From an uncultured Clostridia bacterium (GTDB taxonomy: Bacteria; Bacillota; Clostridia; TANB77; CAG-508), in assembly GCA_948528155.1 (NCBI GenBank), contig CAOSZT010000052.1:1-13295 (forward strand): DNA of 13,295 nucleotides. The letters are read 5' to 3'. The notes under the pieces were generated by a model. The model ran no database searches. It had not been told where the DNA came from and saw nothing but the letters and a program-made list of their open reading frames with translations. Below, piece by piece: positions 6,265-13,020 of this stretch. The position numbers and the translations under genes were made by a program. Position 1 is the stretch's first letter. Each line of letters begins with the position of its first letter.

Positions 6265-6696
6265 ATGTCAGATATAATTCAAACAATAAAAAAAGCAGCA
6301 TTGGACGCAATAGAAAATTCCTCACCAACATCTATAATGTATGGAACTGTAACAAATGTAAAACCGTTAGAAATACAAGTAGAACAGAAGTTATTATTGA
6401 CAAGTGAATTTTTAACACTTACTAAAAACGTTATAGATTATGAAGTAGAAGTAAGTATAAACTGGGACACAGAACAACAAAATCTTAATTCAAATCATAC
6501 ACACAATTGCAATGTAGTTTCAAATGAAGACATTTCAGTAACAATAGAAAATGAAAACGTAGAATTAGCACATAATCATACTATAACAGGAAAAAAGAAA
6601 ATCACAATACATAATGGACTAAAACAAAATGACAAAGTCATACTTTTACAACAGCAAGGGGGACAAAAGTTTATAGTATTAGATAAAATATATTAA
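6265..6696 (+). CDS. xkdR: DUF2577 (XkdR-like) tail protein
   Basis: The 143-residue protein matches the DUF2577 pattern. An amphipathic N-terminal helix (IIQTIKKAALDAIENSSP) leads to MYGTVTNVKPLEIQVEQKL and LLTSEFLTLTKNV. A His-rich middle follows (NHTHNC, AHNHTI), and the C-terminus is an OB-like run, NDKVILLQQQGGQKFIVLDK. It occupies the xkdR slot between hub and xkdS in PBSX-type tails and is thought to belong to the spike/hub complex. The His-X-His pairs might bind a metal, as in some phage spike tips; that is inference. The start is clear: AGGAGG (about 6253-6258) lies a few bases upstream of the ATG. Confidence 0.85.
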   Translation: MSDIIQTIKKAALDAIENSSPTSIMYGTVTNVKPLEIQVEQKLLLTSEFLTLTKNVIDYEVEVSINWDTEQQNLNSNHTHNCNVVSNEDISVTIENENVELAHNHTITGKKKITIHNGLKQNDKVILLQQQGGQKFIVLDKIY

Positions 6697-6700
6697 GAAG

Positions 6701-7108
6701 GTGATTAAAATAATACCACAAAATGATATAAAAGAAGATTTTACAATAGAAGAAAAATCCAATAAAACATACAAATTAAATATAGAAAAAAATACAATAG
6801 AAGGAAAGTGTGAAGGAATAGATGCAATAAAACAAACGATTTATTGTATTTTAAATACAGAAAGGTTTGAATATTTAATGTACAGCTGGGATTATGGAGT
6901 AGAAATAAAAAAATTAATAGGAGAGCAAAGTACTTATGTTATACCAGAATTAGAAAGAGTAATAAAAGAAGCATTAAAACAAGATGATAGAGTTGAAGAT
7001 GTAATTGAATTTACATTTAAACAAACAAATAAAAATACAATAACAGCAACATTTAAAGTAATAACAACATTAGGTGATATTATGATAGAAAAGGAAGTGA
7101 GTGTTTAG
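6701..7108 (+). CDS. xkdS: DUF2634 (XkdS-like, gp25-type) protein; start codon in doubt
   Basis: The 135-residue frame has the features of DUF2634/XkdS: KTYKLNIEKNTIEGKCEGID, then AIKQTIYCILNTERFEYLMY, then SWDYGVEIKKLIG, and a C-terminal EVSV. This family corresponds to the gp25-like wedge component that works with baseplate J. The start is problematic. The GTG at 6701 lies within the sequence that looks like the ribosome site (AAGAAGGTGATT). The natural position for a start, seven bases after AAGGTGAT, is an ATA (6710-6712) that would give IIPQND; an ATG there would give the usual MIPQND. Compare GGAAGGTGATAAAATG at the tape measure. Either a G-to-A change removed the start or an unusual start is used. 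It overlaps the next gene by one base. Confidence 0.82.
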   Translation: MIKIIPQNDIKEDFTIEEKSNKTYKLNIEKNTIEGKCEGIDAIKQTIYCILNTERFEYLMYSWDYGVEIKKLIGEQSTYVIPELERVIKEALKQDDRVEDVIEFTFKQTNKNTITATFKVITTLGDIMIEKEVSV

Positions 7109-8202
7109 TGGAAAATTTAGATGAATATTATAATTTTAATAATATTATGCAAAGAATGTTATCAAAAGTATCTGACAGTATAGATAAAAGAGAAGGTTCA
7201 ATAATATATGATGCACTTGCACCTTGTGCAATAGAAATATCGCAAATGTATATAGTTTTAAAAGATAATATCGATTTATCTTTTGTAGACACAGCAGTAG
7301 ATGAATATTTAGATAGACTAAGTAATCAAGTAGGAATAGAAAGAAAACCATCAACAAAATCAATTAGAAAAGCAAAGTTTTATGATGAAACAGAAAACTT
7401 AATGGATATAGGAATAGGTGAAAGATTTACAATAAATGATTTAAAATACAAGGTTATCAAAAGAATAGATTTAGGGATATATGAATGTGAATGCGAAACA
7501 GAAGGAACAAAAGGAAACACAGAGTCAGGTACATTAATACCAATAAATTATATAGAAGGCTTAGGAAAGGCTGTATTAACAGACATATTAATACCTGGAG
7601 AAGATGCTGAAAATGATGAAGAATTAAGAGAAAGATATTTTGAAACAATAAACGAAAAAGCATTTTCAGGAAATATAGCAGACTATAAAAAGAAAACAAA
7701 AGAAATATCAGGAGTAGGAGCAGTAAAAGTTACACCAGTTTGGCAAGGTGGTGGAACAGTAGAATTGACAATATTAGACAGTAATTTCAATAAAGCAAGT
7801 GAACAATTAATAGAAATAGTACAAATAGAAATATGTCCAAATAAAAGTCAAAATGGTATAGGACTAGCTCCAATAGGTCATTTAGTAACAGTTGATACAG
7901 TTGAAGAAGAAACAATTAATATATCTACAAACATTACTTTAGTAGAAAACAAAAAAATAGAAGAAATAGAAGAAAAAATAAAAAGTGAAATAAATAAATA
8001 TTTTTTAGAACTAAAGAAAACTTGGGAAGATTCAAACAGTATAATAGTTAGAATATCACAAATAGAAACAAGAATATTAAATATAGATGAAGTATTAGAT
8101 ATATCAAACACAAAAATAAATAATATATCATCAAACATAGAAATATCTTCTCATAAAATACCTGTAATAGGCACAGTGGAGGTAGTGAATGAAAATAATT
8201 AA
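7108..8202 (+). CDS. xkdT: Baseplate J-like protein (XkdT)
   Basis: The 364-residue protein is a clear baseplate J homologue. It has an N-terminal helix that starts with a DKREGSIIYDALAP motif, FVDTAVDEYLDRLSNQVGIER, the beta-rich IGERFTINDLKYKVI and EGTKGNTESGTLIPIN, then PGEDAENDEELRERYF and the GVGAVKVTPVWQGGGTVELTI core. It assembles with the gp25-like protein into the wedges that trigger sheath contraction. The start is GTG 7108, which overlaps the upstream stop (TAGTG) and has AAGGAAGTGA eight bases before it. The end overlaps the next gene by 14 bases. Length is typical of the family. Confidence 0.93.
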   Translation: MENLDEYYNFNNIMQRMLSKVSDSIDKREGSIIYDALAPCAIEISQMYIVLKDNIDLSFVDTAVDEYLDRLSNQVGIERKPSTKSIRKAKFYDETENLMDIGIGERFTINDLKYKVIKRIDLGIYECECETEGTKGNTESGTLIPINYIEGLGKAVLTDILIPGEDAENDEELRERYFETINEKAFSGNIADYKKKTKEISGVGAVKVTPVWQGGGTVELTILDSNFNKASEQLIEIVQIEICPNKSQNGIGLAPIGHLVTVDTVEEETINISTNITLVENKKIEEIEEKIKSEINKYFLELKKTWEDSNSIIVRISQIETRILNIDEVLDISNTKINNISSNIEISSHKIPVIGTVEVVNENN

Positions 8203-8704
8203 TTATATGCCAATCTTTTTACAAAATGTTAGAGAATTTGAAATAATATCTAATTTAGAAGATGAAGAATTAGAAAAGTTAAAATTACAAATAGATAACA
8301 TTTTAAAAGAGGTTATTGTAAATACATCAGAAGATTATGGATTAAGAAGATATGAGAAAATATATAATATAGATGTAGTAAATGATGATATTGATGTAAG
8401 AAGATTTAATATAATATCGAAAATTAATAATAAAGCACCATTTACTTATAAATGGCTTGATAACAAATTAAAACAATTAGTTGGAGAAAATAATTATAAA
8501 ATTAATATAGAATATAACAATTACAAAGTTATAATTAGAATAGTTTATTTATTTGGAGATATAGTAAAAACATTGCAAAAAGATTTAAAAGAATTATTAC
8601 CAGCAAATTTAATAATACAAATAAATTTATTTAGTAATTGTAACTTACACTTAGGAAGTATAATACACGAAAAACAACATATTAAATTGGAGGTGGTAAG
8701 ATAA
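8189..8704 (+). CDS. xkdU: DUF2313 (XkdU/YmfQ-like) tail protein
   Basis: The 171-residue protein starts with NYMPIFLQNVREFEIISNLED and continues with an ILKEVIVNTSEDYGLRRYEKIYNI segment, then VRRFNIISKINNKAPFTYKWLDNKL. This is the usual plan of DUF2313 proteins located after baseplate J. The C-terminal part is beta-rich (YKINIEYNNYKVIIRIVY, LPANLIIQI). These proteins connect the wedge to the tail fibre. The ribosome site GGAGGTAGTG (about 8178-8187) is inside the end of xkdT, and the stop overlaps the next ATG, so translation is probably coupled. Confidence 0.87.
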   Translation: MKIINYMPIFLQNVREFEIISNLEDEELEKLKLQIDNILKEVIVNTSEDYGLRRYEKIYNIDVVNDDIDVRRFNIISKINNKAPFTYKWLDNKLKQLVGENNYKINIEYNNYKVIIRIVYLFGDIVKTLQKDLKELLPANLIIQINLFSNCNLHLGSIIHEKQHIKLEVVR

Positions 8705-9474
8705 TGGGATTTGAAAAAGTTTATATAACAAAAGCTGGATTAGAATTAGAGGCTAAATCAAGGACAGGTAAAGCAATAAAAATTCTAAGAGTAGATATTG
8801 GAGATGGAGAATTAACTGATAATAATATAACTGAAAAGAAATTATTAGTAAATAAAAAGTTAGAATGTAAAATAAATAGCCTACAAGAAATTGATAGTCA
8901 AACGATTATCAATTTTATTTTGCAACAAAGTGAAGTTGATGAAGGATTTTATTTCCGTGAATTTGGTGTAATAGCAGAAGAGCCAGATACACAAGAGGAA
9001 GTTTTGTATTTGTATGCAAATGCTGGTAATAAAGCAGAATTTATTGATGATAAGACTTCAACAGCTGTAAGTGATAGGATAATTGATATTGTTTTGAAAG
9101 CTGATAATACAGACAATATTTCTATTAGTATTGATAATACAGGAGTATATATTGAAAGAAAAGAATTTCAGCAAAGAGAGAATAATTTATTAAAACTAAT
9201 CAATACAAAATCCAACAAAAAGAAAGTATACAACATAGAAATAGAAGCAAACTGGACAGAAGGAACAAAAACAATAGAGATAGAAGGAATACAGGCAACA
9301 GATGAAGTAAATATATATCCAATATGGTCTGAAACAAAGGAAACAAGGCAACAAGAAAAAGAAGAATATAACAAAATAAGTATGATAAAGTCAGGAGAAA
9401 ACACAATAGAAATAATATGTGATGAAGAAGTGCCAGAAATAGCATTAAATGCAAGAATAGAGGTGGTGTATTAA
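8704..9474 (+). CDS. Tail-collar/tail-fibre protein, N-terminal DUF3751 type
   Basis: The 256-residue protein begins with FEKVYITKAGLELEAKSR, followed by KILRVDIGDGEL, FILQQSEVDEGFYFREFGVI and YLYANAG. This is the conserved N-terminal domain that anchors fibres to the baseplate. Residues about 150-165 form a helical linker, and the C-terminal third (VYNIEIEANWTEGTKTIEIE, then a beta-rich end) may be a receptor or adaptor domain. The site GGAGGTGG lies upstream of ATG 8704. Codon use switches inside the gene near 9195: asparagine is AAT before it and mostly AAC after it, so the C-terminal third may have been exchanged. The full fibre would be short, so the next gene may supply the distal part. 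Confidence 0.85.
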   Translation: MGFEKVYITKAGLELEAKSRTGKAIKILRVDIGDGELTDNNITEKKLLVNKKLECKINSLQEIDSQTIINFILQQSEVDEGFYFREFGVIAEEPDTQEEVLYLYANAGNKAEFIDDKTSTAVSDRIIDIVLKADNTDNISISIDNTGVYIERKEFQQRENNLLKLINTKSNKKKVYNIEIEANWTEGTKTIEIEGIQATDEVNIYPIWSETKETRQQEKEEYNKISMIKSGENTIEIICDEEVPEIALNARIEVVY

Positions 9475-9483
9475 TGCAAGGAA

Positions 9484-10788
9484 ATGTTTTACGGACAGAG
9501 TGGTGGAAGTTTAAGTGGTGGACTAAATGTATATGCACAGTTAGCAGAGCCGAGTAAGAAGGATGGGGTTTGGATAAAAACAGAGGAGACAGTTGTTGAT
9601 GAAAATACTATACTTCCAGAAATATCAAAATATAAATATGATAAGGTGGAATTAATGGAAAATAGTGATATTGTTGGAAAAGGTATATATACAAAATTAG
9701 CAAATATACCATATCCACTTAATTCAGGTAGTGCAGTAGCAATAGGTACAAATGTATATTTATTAGGTAATTCTTCAGGTACAGATTATTCTAATTATGT
9801 TTCAAATAATTACAAATATGACACTACAACAAATAAATACACAAAATTAGCAGATATACCATATCCATTTAATGATGGTTGTGCTACAGTAGTAGAAAAG
9901 TATATATATTTGTTTGGTGGAGGTAGTACTACTTATTATAGAAATGCATATAAATATGATACTCTAACAAATACTTACACAAAATTAGCAAATACACCCT
10001 ACCCAATATTTGATAGTTCAGCAATATCAATTGGAAATAATATATATTTGTTTGGTGGAGGTAGTACTACTTATTATAGAAGTGCATATAAATATGACAC
10101 TCTAACAAACACTTACACAAAATTAGCAGATATACCTTATGATTTTGATAATGGTAGTGCAGTAGCAATAGGTACAAATGTATATTTATTAGGTAGTAAT
10201 TTTAATAATAATAATAGTGCAAATGCATATAAATACAACACATTAACAAACGAATACACAAAATTAGCAGATATACCAAATAAATATTTTTATGGAACTG
10301 CAATAACAATAGATAATGATATATATTTGTTGAATATTGGTGAAAGAGATGGTCTTACCAGAAATAATTACAAATACAACACCTTGACAAACGAATACAC
10401 AAAATTAGCAGACATACCATACCCATTTAATAATGTAGCAGTACCAATAAAAAAAAGTATATATTTATTTGGTGGCAGTATTTATTCAAACAATACTAGT
10501 TATCAAAAAAATGCTTACAAATTTGAAGTTAAATTTCCAAAAAATATAGAAATAGTTATAGAAATTAAATCAATATATAATACAAAAATAACAAAAATAT
10601 TACAAATAGAATTTTCAAAAGTGTTTATATATAATAATAAATTATTAGACTACCCAGTCTACTATGGAAATGGACAAGAATGGATAAACACAAAAACATT
10701 AAAGGCAGAAAGGTCAATAATAACAGAAGAAGGAGAAGAAATAAAAACAGAAGATAATAAAATAATAGAAAAAGAAGGAGAGGTATAA
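9484..10788 (+). CDS. Kelch-repeat tail-fibre or receptor-binding protein
   Basis: The open frame from ATG 9484 encodes 434 residues. A Gly-rich start (GQSGGSLSGGLNVYAQ, then KKDGVWIKTE) typical of prophage tail-fibre proteins leads to six kelch-like repeats of 45-50 residues (residues 69-349). Each has YTKLADIPYPF, a hydrophobic AVAIGTNVYLLGG strand pair and AYKYDTLTN. The C-terminal domain has YYGNGQEWINTKT and ends in an acidic, Lys/Glu-rich stretch. Six blades suggest a beta-propeller, which may bind a surface glycan or protein; that is inference. ATG 9484 has no properly spaced ribosome site. GAGGTGG (9461-9467) instead serves an ATG at 9474 that overlaps the previous stop; that frame reads MQGNVL and then breaks at C9492. 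Without that C it becomes MQGNVLGQSGG. The annotated start is therefore probably a frameshift artefact or mutation. Confidence 0.83.
   Translation: MFYGQSGGSLSGGLNVYAQLAEPSKKDGVWIKTEETVVDENTILPEISKYKYDKVELMENSDIVGKGIYTKLANIPYPLNSGSAVAIGTNVYLLGNSSGTDYSNYVSNNYKYDTTTNKYTKLADIPYPFNDGCATVVEKYIYLFGGGSTTYYRNAYKYDTLTNTYTKLANTPYPIFDSSAISIGNNIYLFGGGSTTYYRSAYKYDTLTNTYTKLADIPYDFDNGSAVAIGTNVYLLGSNFNNNNSANAYKYNTLTNEYTKLADIPNKYFYGTAITIDNDIYLLNIGERDGLTRNNYKYNTLTNEYTKLADIPYPFNNVAVPIKKSIYLFGGSIYSNNTSYQKNAYKFEVKFPKNIEIVIEIKSIYNTKITKILQIEFSKVFIYNNKLLDYPVYYGNGQEWINTKTLKAERSIITEEGEEIKTEDNKIIEKEGEV
9688..10530 (+). repeat. Six kelch-type repeats, two nearly identical in DNA
   Basis: The repeat units start at about 9688, 9838, 9976, 10114, 10255 and 10396, each opening with YTKLA. 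Units 2 and 3 share an 88-bp block (9903-9990 and 10041-10128, offset 138 bp) with three mismatches by eye. A 43-bp block in unit 1 (9727-9769) is identical to one in unit 4 (10153-10195). The blocks are in frame, so unequal exchange could add or remove whole blades. Confidence 0.85.
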
Positions 10789-10789
10789 A

Positions 10790-11239
10790 ATGGCAAATAC
10801 AAAAGTAAGTGAAATGATAGAGGCAACAGAAATAAAAAACGCAGATTTATTAATGATAGTGCAAGAAGGAACAAATAAAAAAGTAAAAGCAGAAAAAATA
10901 AAAGGAAAAATACTATATGAAAATGCAGAAGGAACAACAGAAAACATAACAATAAATGAAGCAATAGAAAACTACAAATACTTTGAAATAGAAAGTTATG
11001 TATTATGGATAAATGACAAAGTATATACAAACACAGGAAAAATCCCAATAGAAGGAAGAAACAGAATACATTTAAACAGTCAATTTATAGGAACAGGAAA
11101 TATACTACAAACATACTGTAAAAGAATAAAAATAAATGGAACAACAGTAACAAAAGAAAGTGATAGATATTATAGTGAAACAGAAACATCACAAGAAGGA
11201 AACTTCACAAAAATAACAAAAATAGTAGGATATAAATAA
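10790..11239 (+). CDS. Putative phage tail-associated structural protein
   Basis: The 149-residue protein opens with ANTKVSEMIEATEIKNADLL, then MIVQEGTNKKVKAEKI, a start I associate with small fibre or adhesin proteins at the end of clostridial prophage tail modules. The rest is Lys/Thr/Asn-rich with alternating strands (VLWINDKVYTNTG, ILQTYCKRIKINGTTV). No catalytic motif or transmembrane segment is visible. The site GAGAGGT precedes ATG 10790 and only one base separates it from the kelch gene, so the two are probably co-translated. It may be a distal fibre part or fibre chaperone; function is not established. Confidence 0.7.
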   Translation: MANTKVSEMIEATEIKNADLLMIVQEGTNKKVKAEKIKGKILYENAEGTTENITINEAIENYKYFEIESYVLWINDKVYTNTGKIPIEGRNRIHLNSQFIGTGNILQTYCKRIKINGTTVTKESDRYYSETETSQEGNFTKITKIVGYK

Positions 11240-11254
11240 AAGGAGGAAAGAAAG

Positions 11255-11494
11255 ATGAAAGAATATAAAGGATACAAATACTCAAAAGAAGGAGAAACAT
11301 ACACAGTATATAACAAAGAAGGAAAGGATTGGATAGTAGGATTTAAAACAGAGGAAGAAGCAAAAGAACAAATAGACGATTTAGTAAGACAAGAAGAAAA
11401 TGCACAAAAAGAAAAAACAAAAATGGAACAAATGGAAGAAGAAATAACAAACTTACAATTAGCAATGCTAGAAATGATAGAAGGAGGAAAATAA
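11255..11494 (+). CDS. Small coiled-coil protein, XkdW-like position
   Basis: This 79-residue protein is highly charged. Residues 1-30 look like a small beta fold (YKGYKYSKEGETYTVYN, then DWIVGFKTEEEA). Residues about 35-74 form a likely coiled coil (IDDLVRQEENAQKEKTKMEQMEEEITNLQ), ending with LQLAMLEMIEGGK as in other small prophage proteins placed between fibre and CD1375/XkdX-type genes. The AAGGAGGAAAG site upstream is strong. One base separates its stop from the next start. Function is unknown; a virion or fibre-assembly role is inferred from position. Confidence 0.7.
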   Translation: MKEYKGYKYSKEGETYTVYNKEGKDWIVGFKTEEEAKEQIDDLVRQEENAQKEKTKMEQMEEEITNLQLAMLEMIEGGK

Positions 11495-11495
11495 A

Positions 11496-11600
11496 ATGGT
11501 AGGATTTTATAGAGATATAATAAAAAAAGGATTAAGAACAATAGAAGAAGTACCAGAAAAGTACAGAAAAGAAGTACAAGCAATGTTAGAGGAGGAATAA
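11496..11600 (+). CDS. CD1375-family small phage protein
   Basis: This ORF encodes 34 residues, MVGFYRDIIKKGLRTIEEVP then EKYRKEVQAMLEEE. The pattern 'YxxLIxKGLKTIEDVPxxYRxEV' is that of the small CD1375-like family, which lies just before the holin in clostridial prophages and is comparable in place to XkdX. The ribosome site is GAAGGAGGAAAA within the end of the preceding gene. The role is unknown. The family match, good ribosome site and tight packing support it as real. Confidence 0.8.
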   Translation: MVGFYRDIIKKGLRTIEEVPEKYRKEVQAMLEEE

Positions 11601-11604
11601 GAAA

Positions 11605-11958
11605 ATGGAAGAAATAATACAAAACATACACTTCACAAATGTGTGGTGGGCAATATTTGCACCAATGATATTAATAGTAATAGACATATTAACAGGAATA
11701 GTAATAGCGTGGAAAAATGAAAATTTTAAAAGTGGAGTAATGAGAGCAGGCTTGTCAAAGAAATTTGGCGAGCTTGTTTATATTTTAGTAGGAATATTAA
11801 CAAAATTTGCACTAGGAACGGAATTAATATTGTATTTTACAGTAGGATATATATGTTTAATGGAAATATCAAGTTTAGCAGAGAATTGCGATAAATTAGG
11901 GGTTAGAATACCAGAAAAAGTAAAAGAAAAACTAAACAACAATAAGGAGGACAAGTAA
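11605..11958 (+). CDS. Phage holin, TcdE/Cph1 (phage_holin_4) type
   Basis: The 117-residue protein has the features of the toxin-secretion/phage-lysis holin family: IFAPMILIVIDILTGIVIAW (about residues 17-37), the KSGVMRAGLSKKFGELVYI loop and helix, and a further hydrophobic stretch, ELILYFTVGYICLMEISSL (about 73-91). It ends in a charged tail (KVKEKLNNNKEDK). Three membrane helices are likely. It would form the membrane lesions that release the endolysin encoded at 12065. The site GAGGAGG (11590-11596) lies inside the end of the preceding small gene. Its stop abuts the next ATG (TAAATG). Confidence 0.93.
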   Translation: MEEIIQNIHFTNVWWAIFAPMILIVIDILTGIVIAWKNENFKSGVMRAGLSKKFGELVYILVGILTKFALGTELILYFTVGYICLMEISSLAENCDKLGVRIPEKVKEKLNNNKEDK

Positions 11959-12078
11959 ATGGAAGATAATATAATAATAGAAGAAGTAGAATTTTCAGAA
12001 GAAAAATATCAAAAGAACATGGAAGAAAATACATTTACAGAAGAATATGAAGGAGGGGAAATAGATGGAGATAACTAA
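11959..12078 (+). CDS. Acidic 39-residue ORF between holin and endolysin
   Basis: The ORF starts at ATG 11959, immediately after the holin stop, behind a strong site (AAGGAGG, about 11944-11950). It encodes MEDNIIIEEVEFSEEKYQKN followed by a similarly acidic tail that ends GGEIDGDN. It overlaps the endolysin start by 14 bases and contains its ribosome site. I do not recognise a family. It has no membrane helix, so it is not a second holin; a lysis-timing or coupling peptide is conceivable. The good ribosome site and tight packing favour translation. Confidence 0.55.
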   Translation: MEDNIIIEEVEFSEEKYQKNMEENTFTEEYEGGEIDGDN

Positions 12079-12790
12079 GGTAAAAATGCCACAAAATAAA
12101 TATAGTATAAAATGTCCATATGAAATGACACCAGAAGGAATAACAATACACAACACAGCAAATGATGCGTCAGCAATGTCAGAAATAAGTTATATGATAG
12201 GAAACAACAACAAAACATCATTTCATATAGCAATAGACAATGAAAGAATAGTTCAAGGTATAGAATTTAATAGAAATGCTTGGCACGCAGGAGATGGAAA
12301 AGGCAAAGGAAATATGAAAACAATAGGAATAGAGATATGTTACTCAAAAACAGGAGGGGAAAGATTTAATCAAGCAGAAAAATTAACAGCAGAATATGTT
12401 GCATACTTATTAAAACAATATGGATGGGGAATAGACAAAGTATATAAACACCAAGATTGGAACAACAAAAATTGTCCACATAGAACGTTAGACTTAGGCT
12501 GGCAGAGATTTATAAATATGGTACAAGAATACTTAAAAGGAACAACAGAAATAAATAATAATGTAAAAAATGATGGGAGTGATATTGAAATGAAAACATA
12601 TCAAAATGGAAGTACAAGTGAAAATGTATATTCAGATACAGCGTGTACAGCAAAAATAGGAAGTTTAAATCCAAGAGAAAGTTGTGATTGTTTCGGAGTA
12701 TTTAATAACAGAGCAATGGTAAGATATAAGGTAGATGGAAGTAATAACTACAAGATAGGATTTTGTAAATGGACAGGTGGAGTTAGATAG
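12065..12790 (+). CDS. Endolysin: zinc N-acetylmuramoyl-L-alanine amidase
   Basis: The 241-residue protein is an Amidase_2-type endolysin that cuts the bond between muramic acid and L-alanine. Expected zinc ligands are His29 (GITIHNTA), His129 (YKHQDW) and Cys137 (KNCPHR); Glu90 (IGIEICY) fits the catalytic acid. This is the spacing known for PlyL/XlyA-type enzymes. FHIAIDNERIVQGI and AWHAGDGKG complete the domain (about 1-158). A linker (160-175) leads to a C-terminal SH3-like or amidase-C domain (about 176-241) with four cysteines, similar in plan to clostridial lysins such as CD27L and CTP1L. AGGAGG (12051-12056) lies eight bases before ATG 12065. No signal peptide is seen, so export depends on the holin. 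An internal start may yield the C-terminal domain alone. Confidence 0.95.
   Translation: MEITKVKMPQNKYSIKCPYEMTPEGITIHNTANDASAMSEISYMIGNNNKTSFHIAIDNERIVQGIEFNRNAWHAGDGKGKGNMKTIGIEICYSKTGGERFNQAEKLTAEYVAYLLKQYGWGIDKVYKHQDWNNKNCPHRTLDLGWQRFINMVQEYLKGTTEINNNVKNDGSDIEMKTYQNGSTSENVYSDTACTAKIGSLNPRESCDCFGVFNNRAMVRYKVDGSNNYKIGFCKWTGGVR
12575..12592 (+). promoter_or_regulatory. Internal ribosome site and start for the endolysin C-terminal domain
   Basis: GGGAGTGAT (12575-12583) differs little from the ideal GGAGGTGAT and lies six bases before an in-frame ATG (12590-12592, Met176). It sits exactly between linker and C-terminal domain and would produce a 66-residue product beginning MKTYQNGS. Internal starts at this junction are known in several endolysins, including CTP1L. 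Use of this one is inferred. Confidence 0.55.
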
Positions 12791-12868
12791 TATTAAAGTC
12801 AGATTAGATTCAGATTGAAGTGAACCCAAATTATTAGACAAAAACGTTTAATAAGGAGGGTTCAATTT

Positions 12869-12994
12869 ATGTCTAAATATTCAAATGAATTTAAATTAGT
12901 AATCCTACAAATTACATTATTCGACAAAAAACGACTTCGTAAAATAATATACCTATTTCATAAAAGAAAATGGTTTTTTTGTAAAGAAAATTAA
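12869..12994 (+). pseudogene. Truncated IS3-family OrfA remnant
   Basis: The ORF begins MSKYSNEFKL, a typical start of IS150-group OrfA transposase proteins (helix-turn-helix part), but after about 12 residues the similarity stops. The remaining LQITLFDKKRLRKIIYLFHK and its tail do not look like transposase, and the frame ends after 41 residues. It is a remnant and no transposase activity is expected. The ribosome site AAGGAGGG is intact. Confidence 0.6.
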
Positions 12995-13020
12995 CACTTT
13001 GGTAAAAGATATAGTACAAT
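12991..13020 (+). promoter_or_regulatory. Sigma-A-type promoter for the last gene
   Basis: TTAACA (12991-12996) and TACAAT (13015-13020) each match five of six consensus bases, with an 18-bp spacer. They lie about 50 bp before the ATG at 13072, so the last gene probably has a promoter independent of the tail operon. Confidence 0.5.

Noticed and set aside
9903..10128. Possible CRISPR-like or intergenic repeat array
   Set aside because: Repeats are in frame, of 138-bp period and encode kelch blades; there are no short palindromic repeats or spacers.
2421..11631. Numerous Leu/Phe-rich minus-strand frames inside the tail genes
   Set aside because: They are antisense shadows of AT-rich coding genes, lack ribosome sites and give low-complexity hydrophobic products with no family features.
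12821..12864. Hairpin after the endolysin as an operon terminator
   Set aside because: The 3' arm is not followed by a T run and contains a ribosome site; it fits the IS-end structure better.
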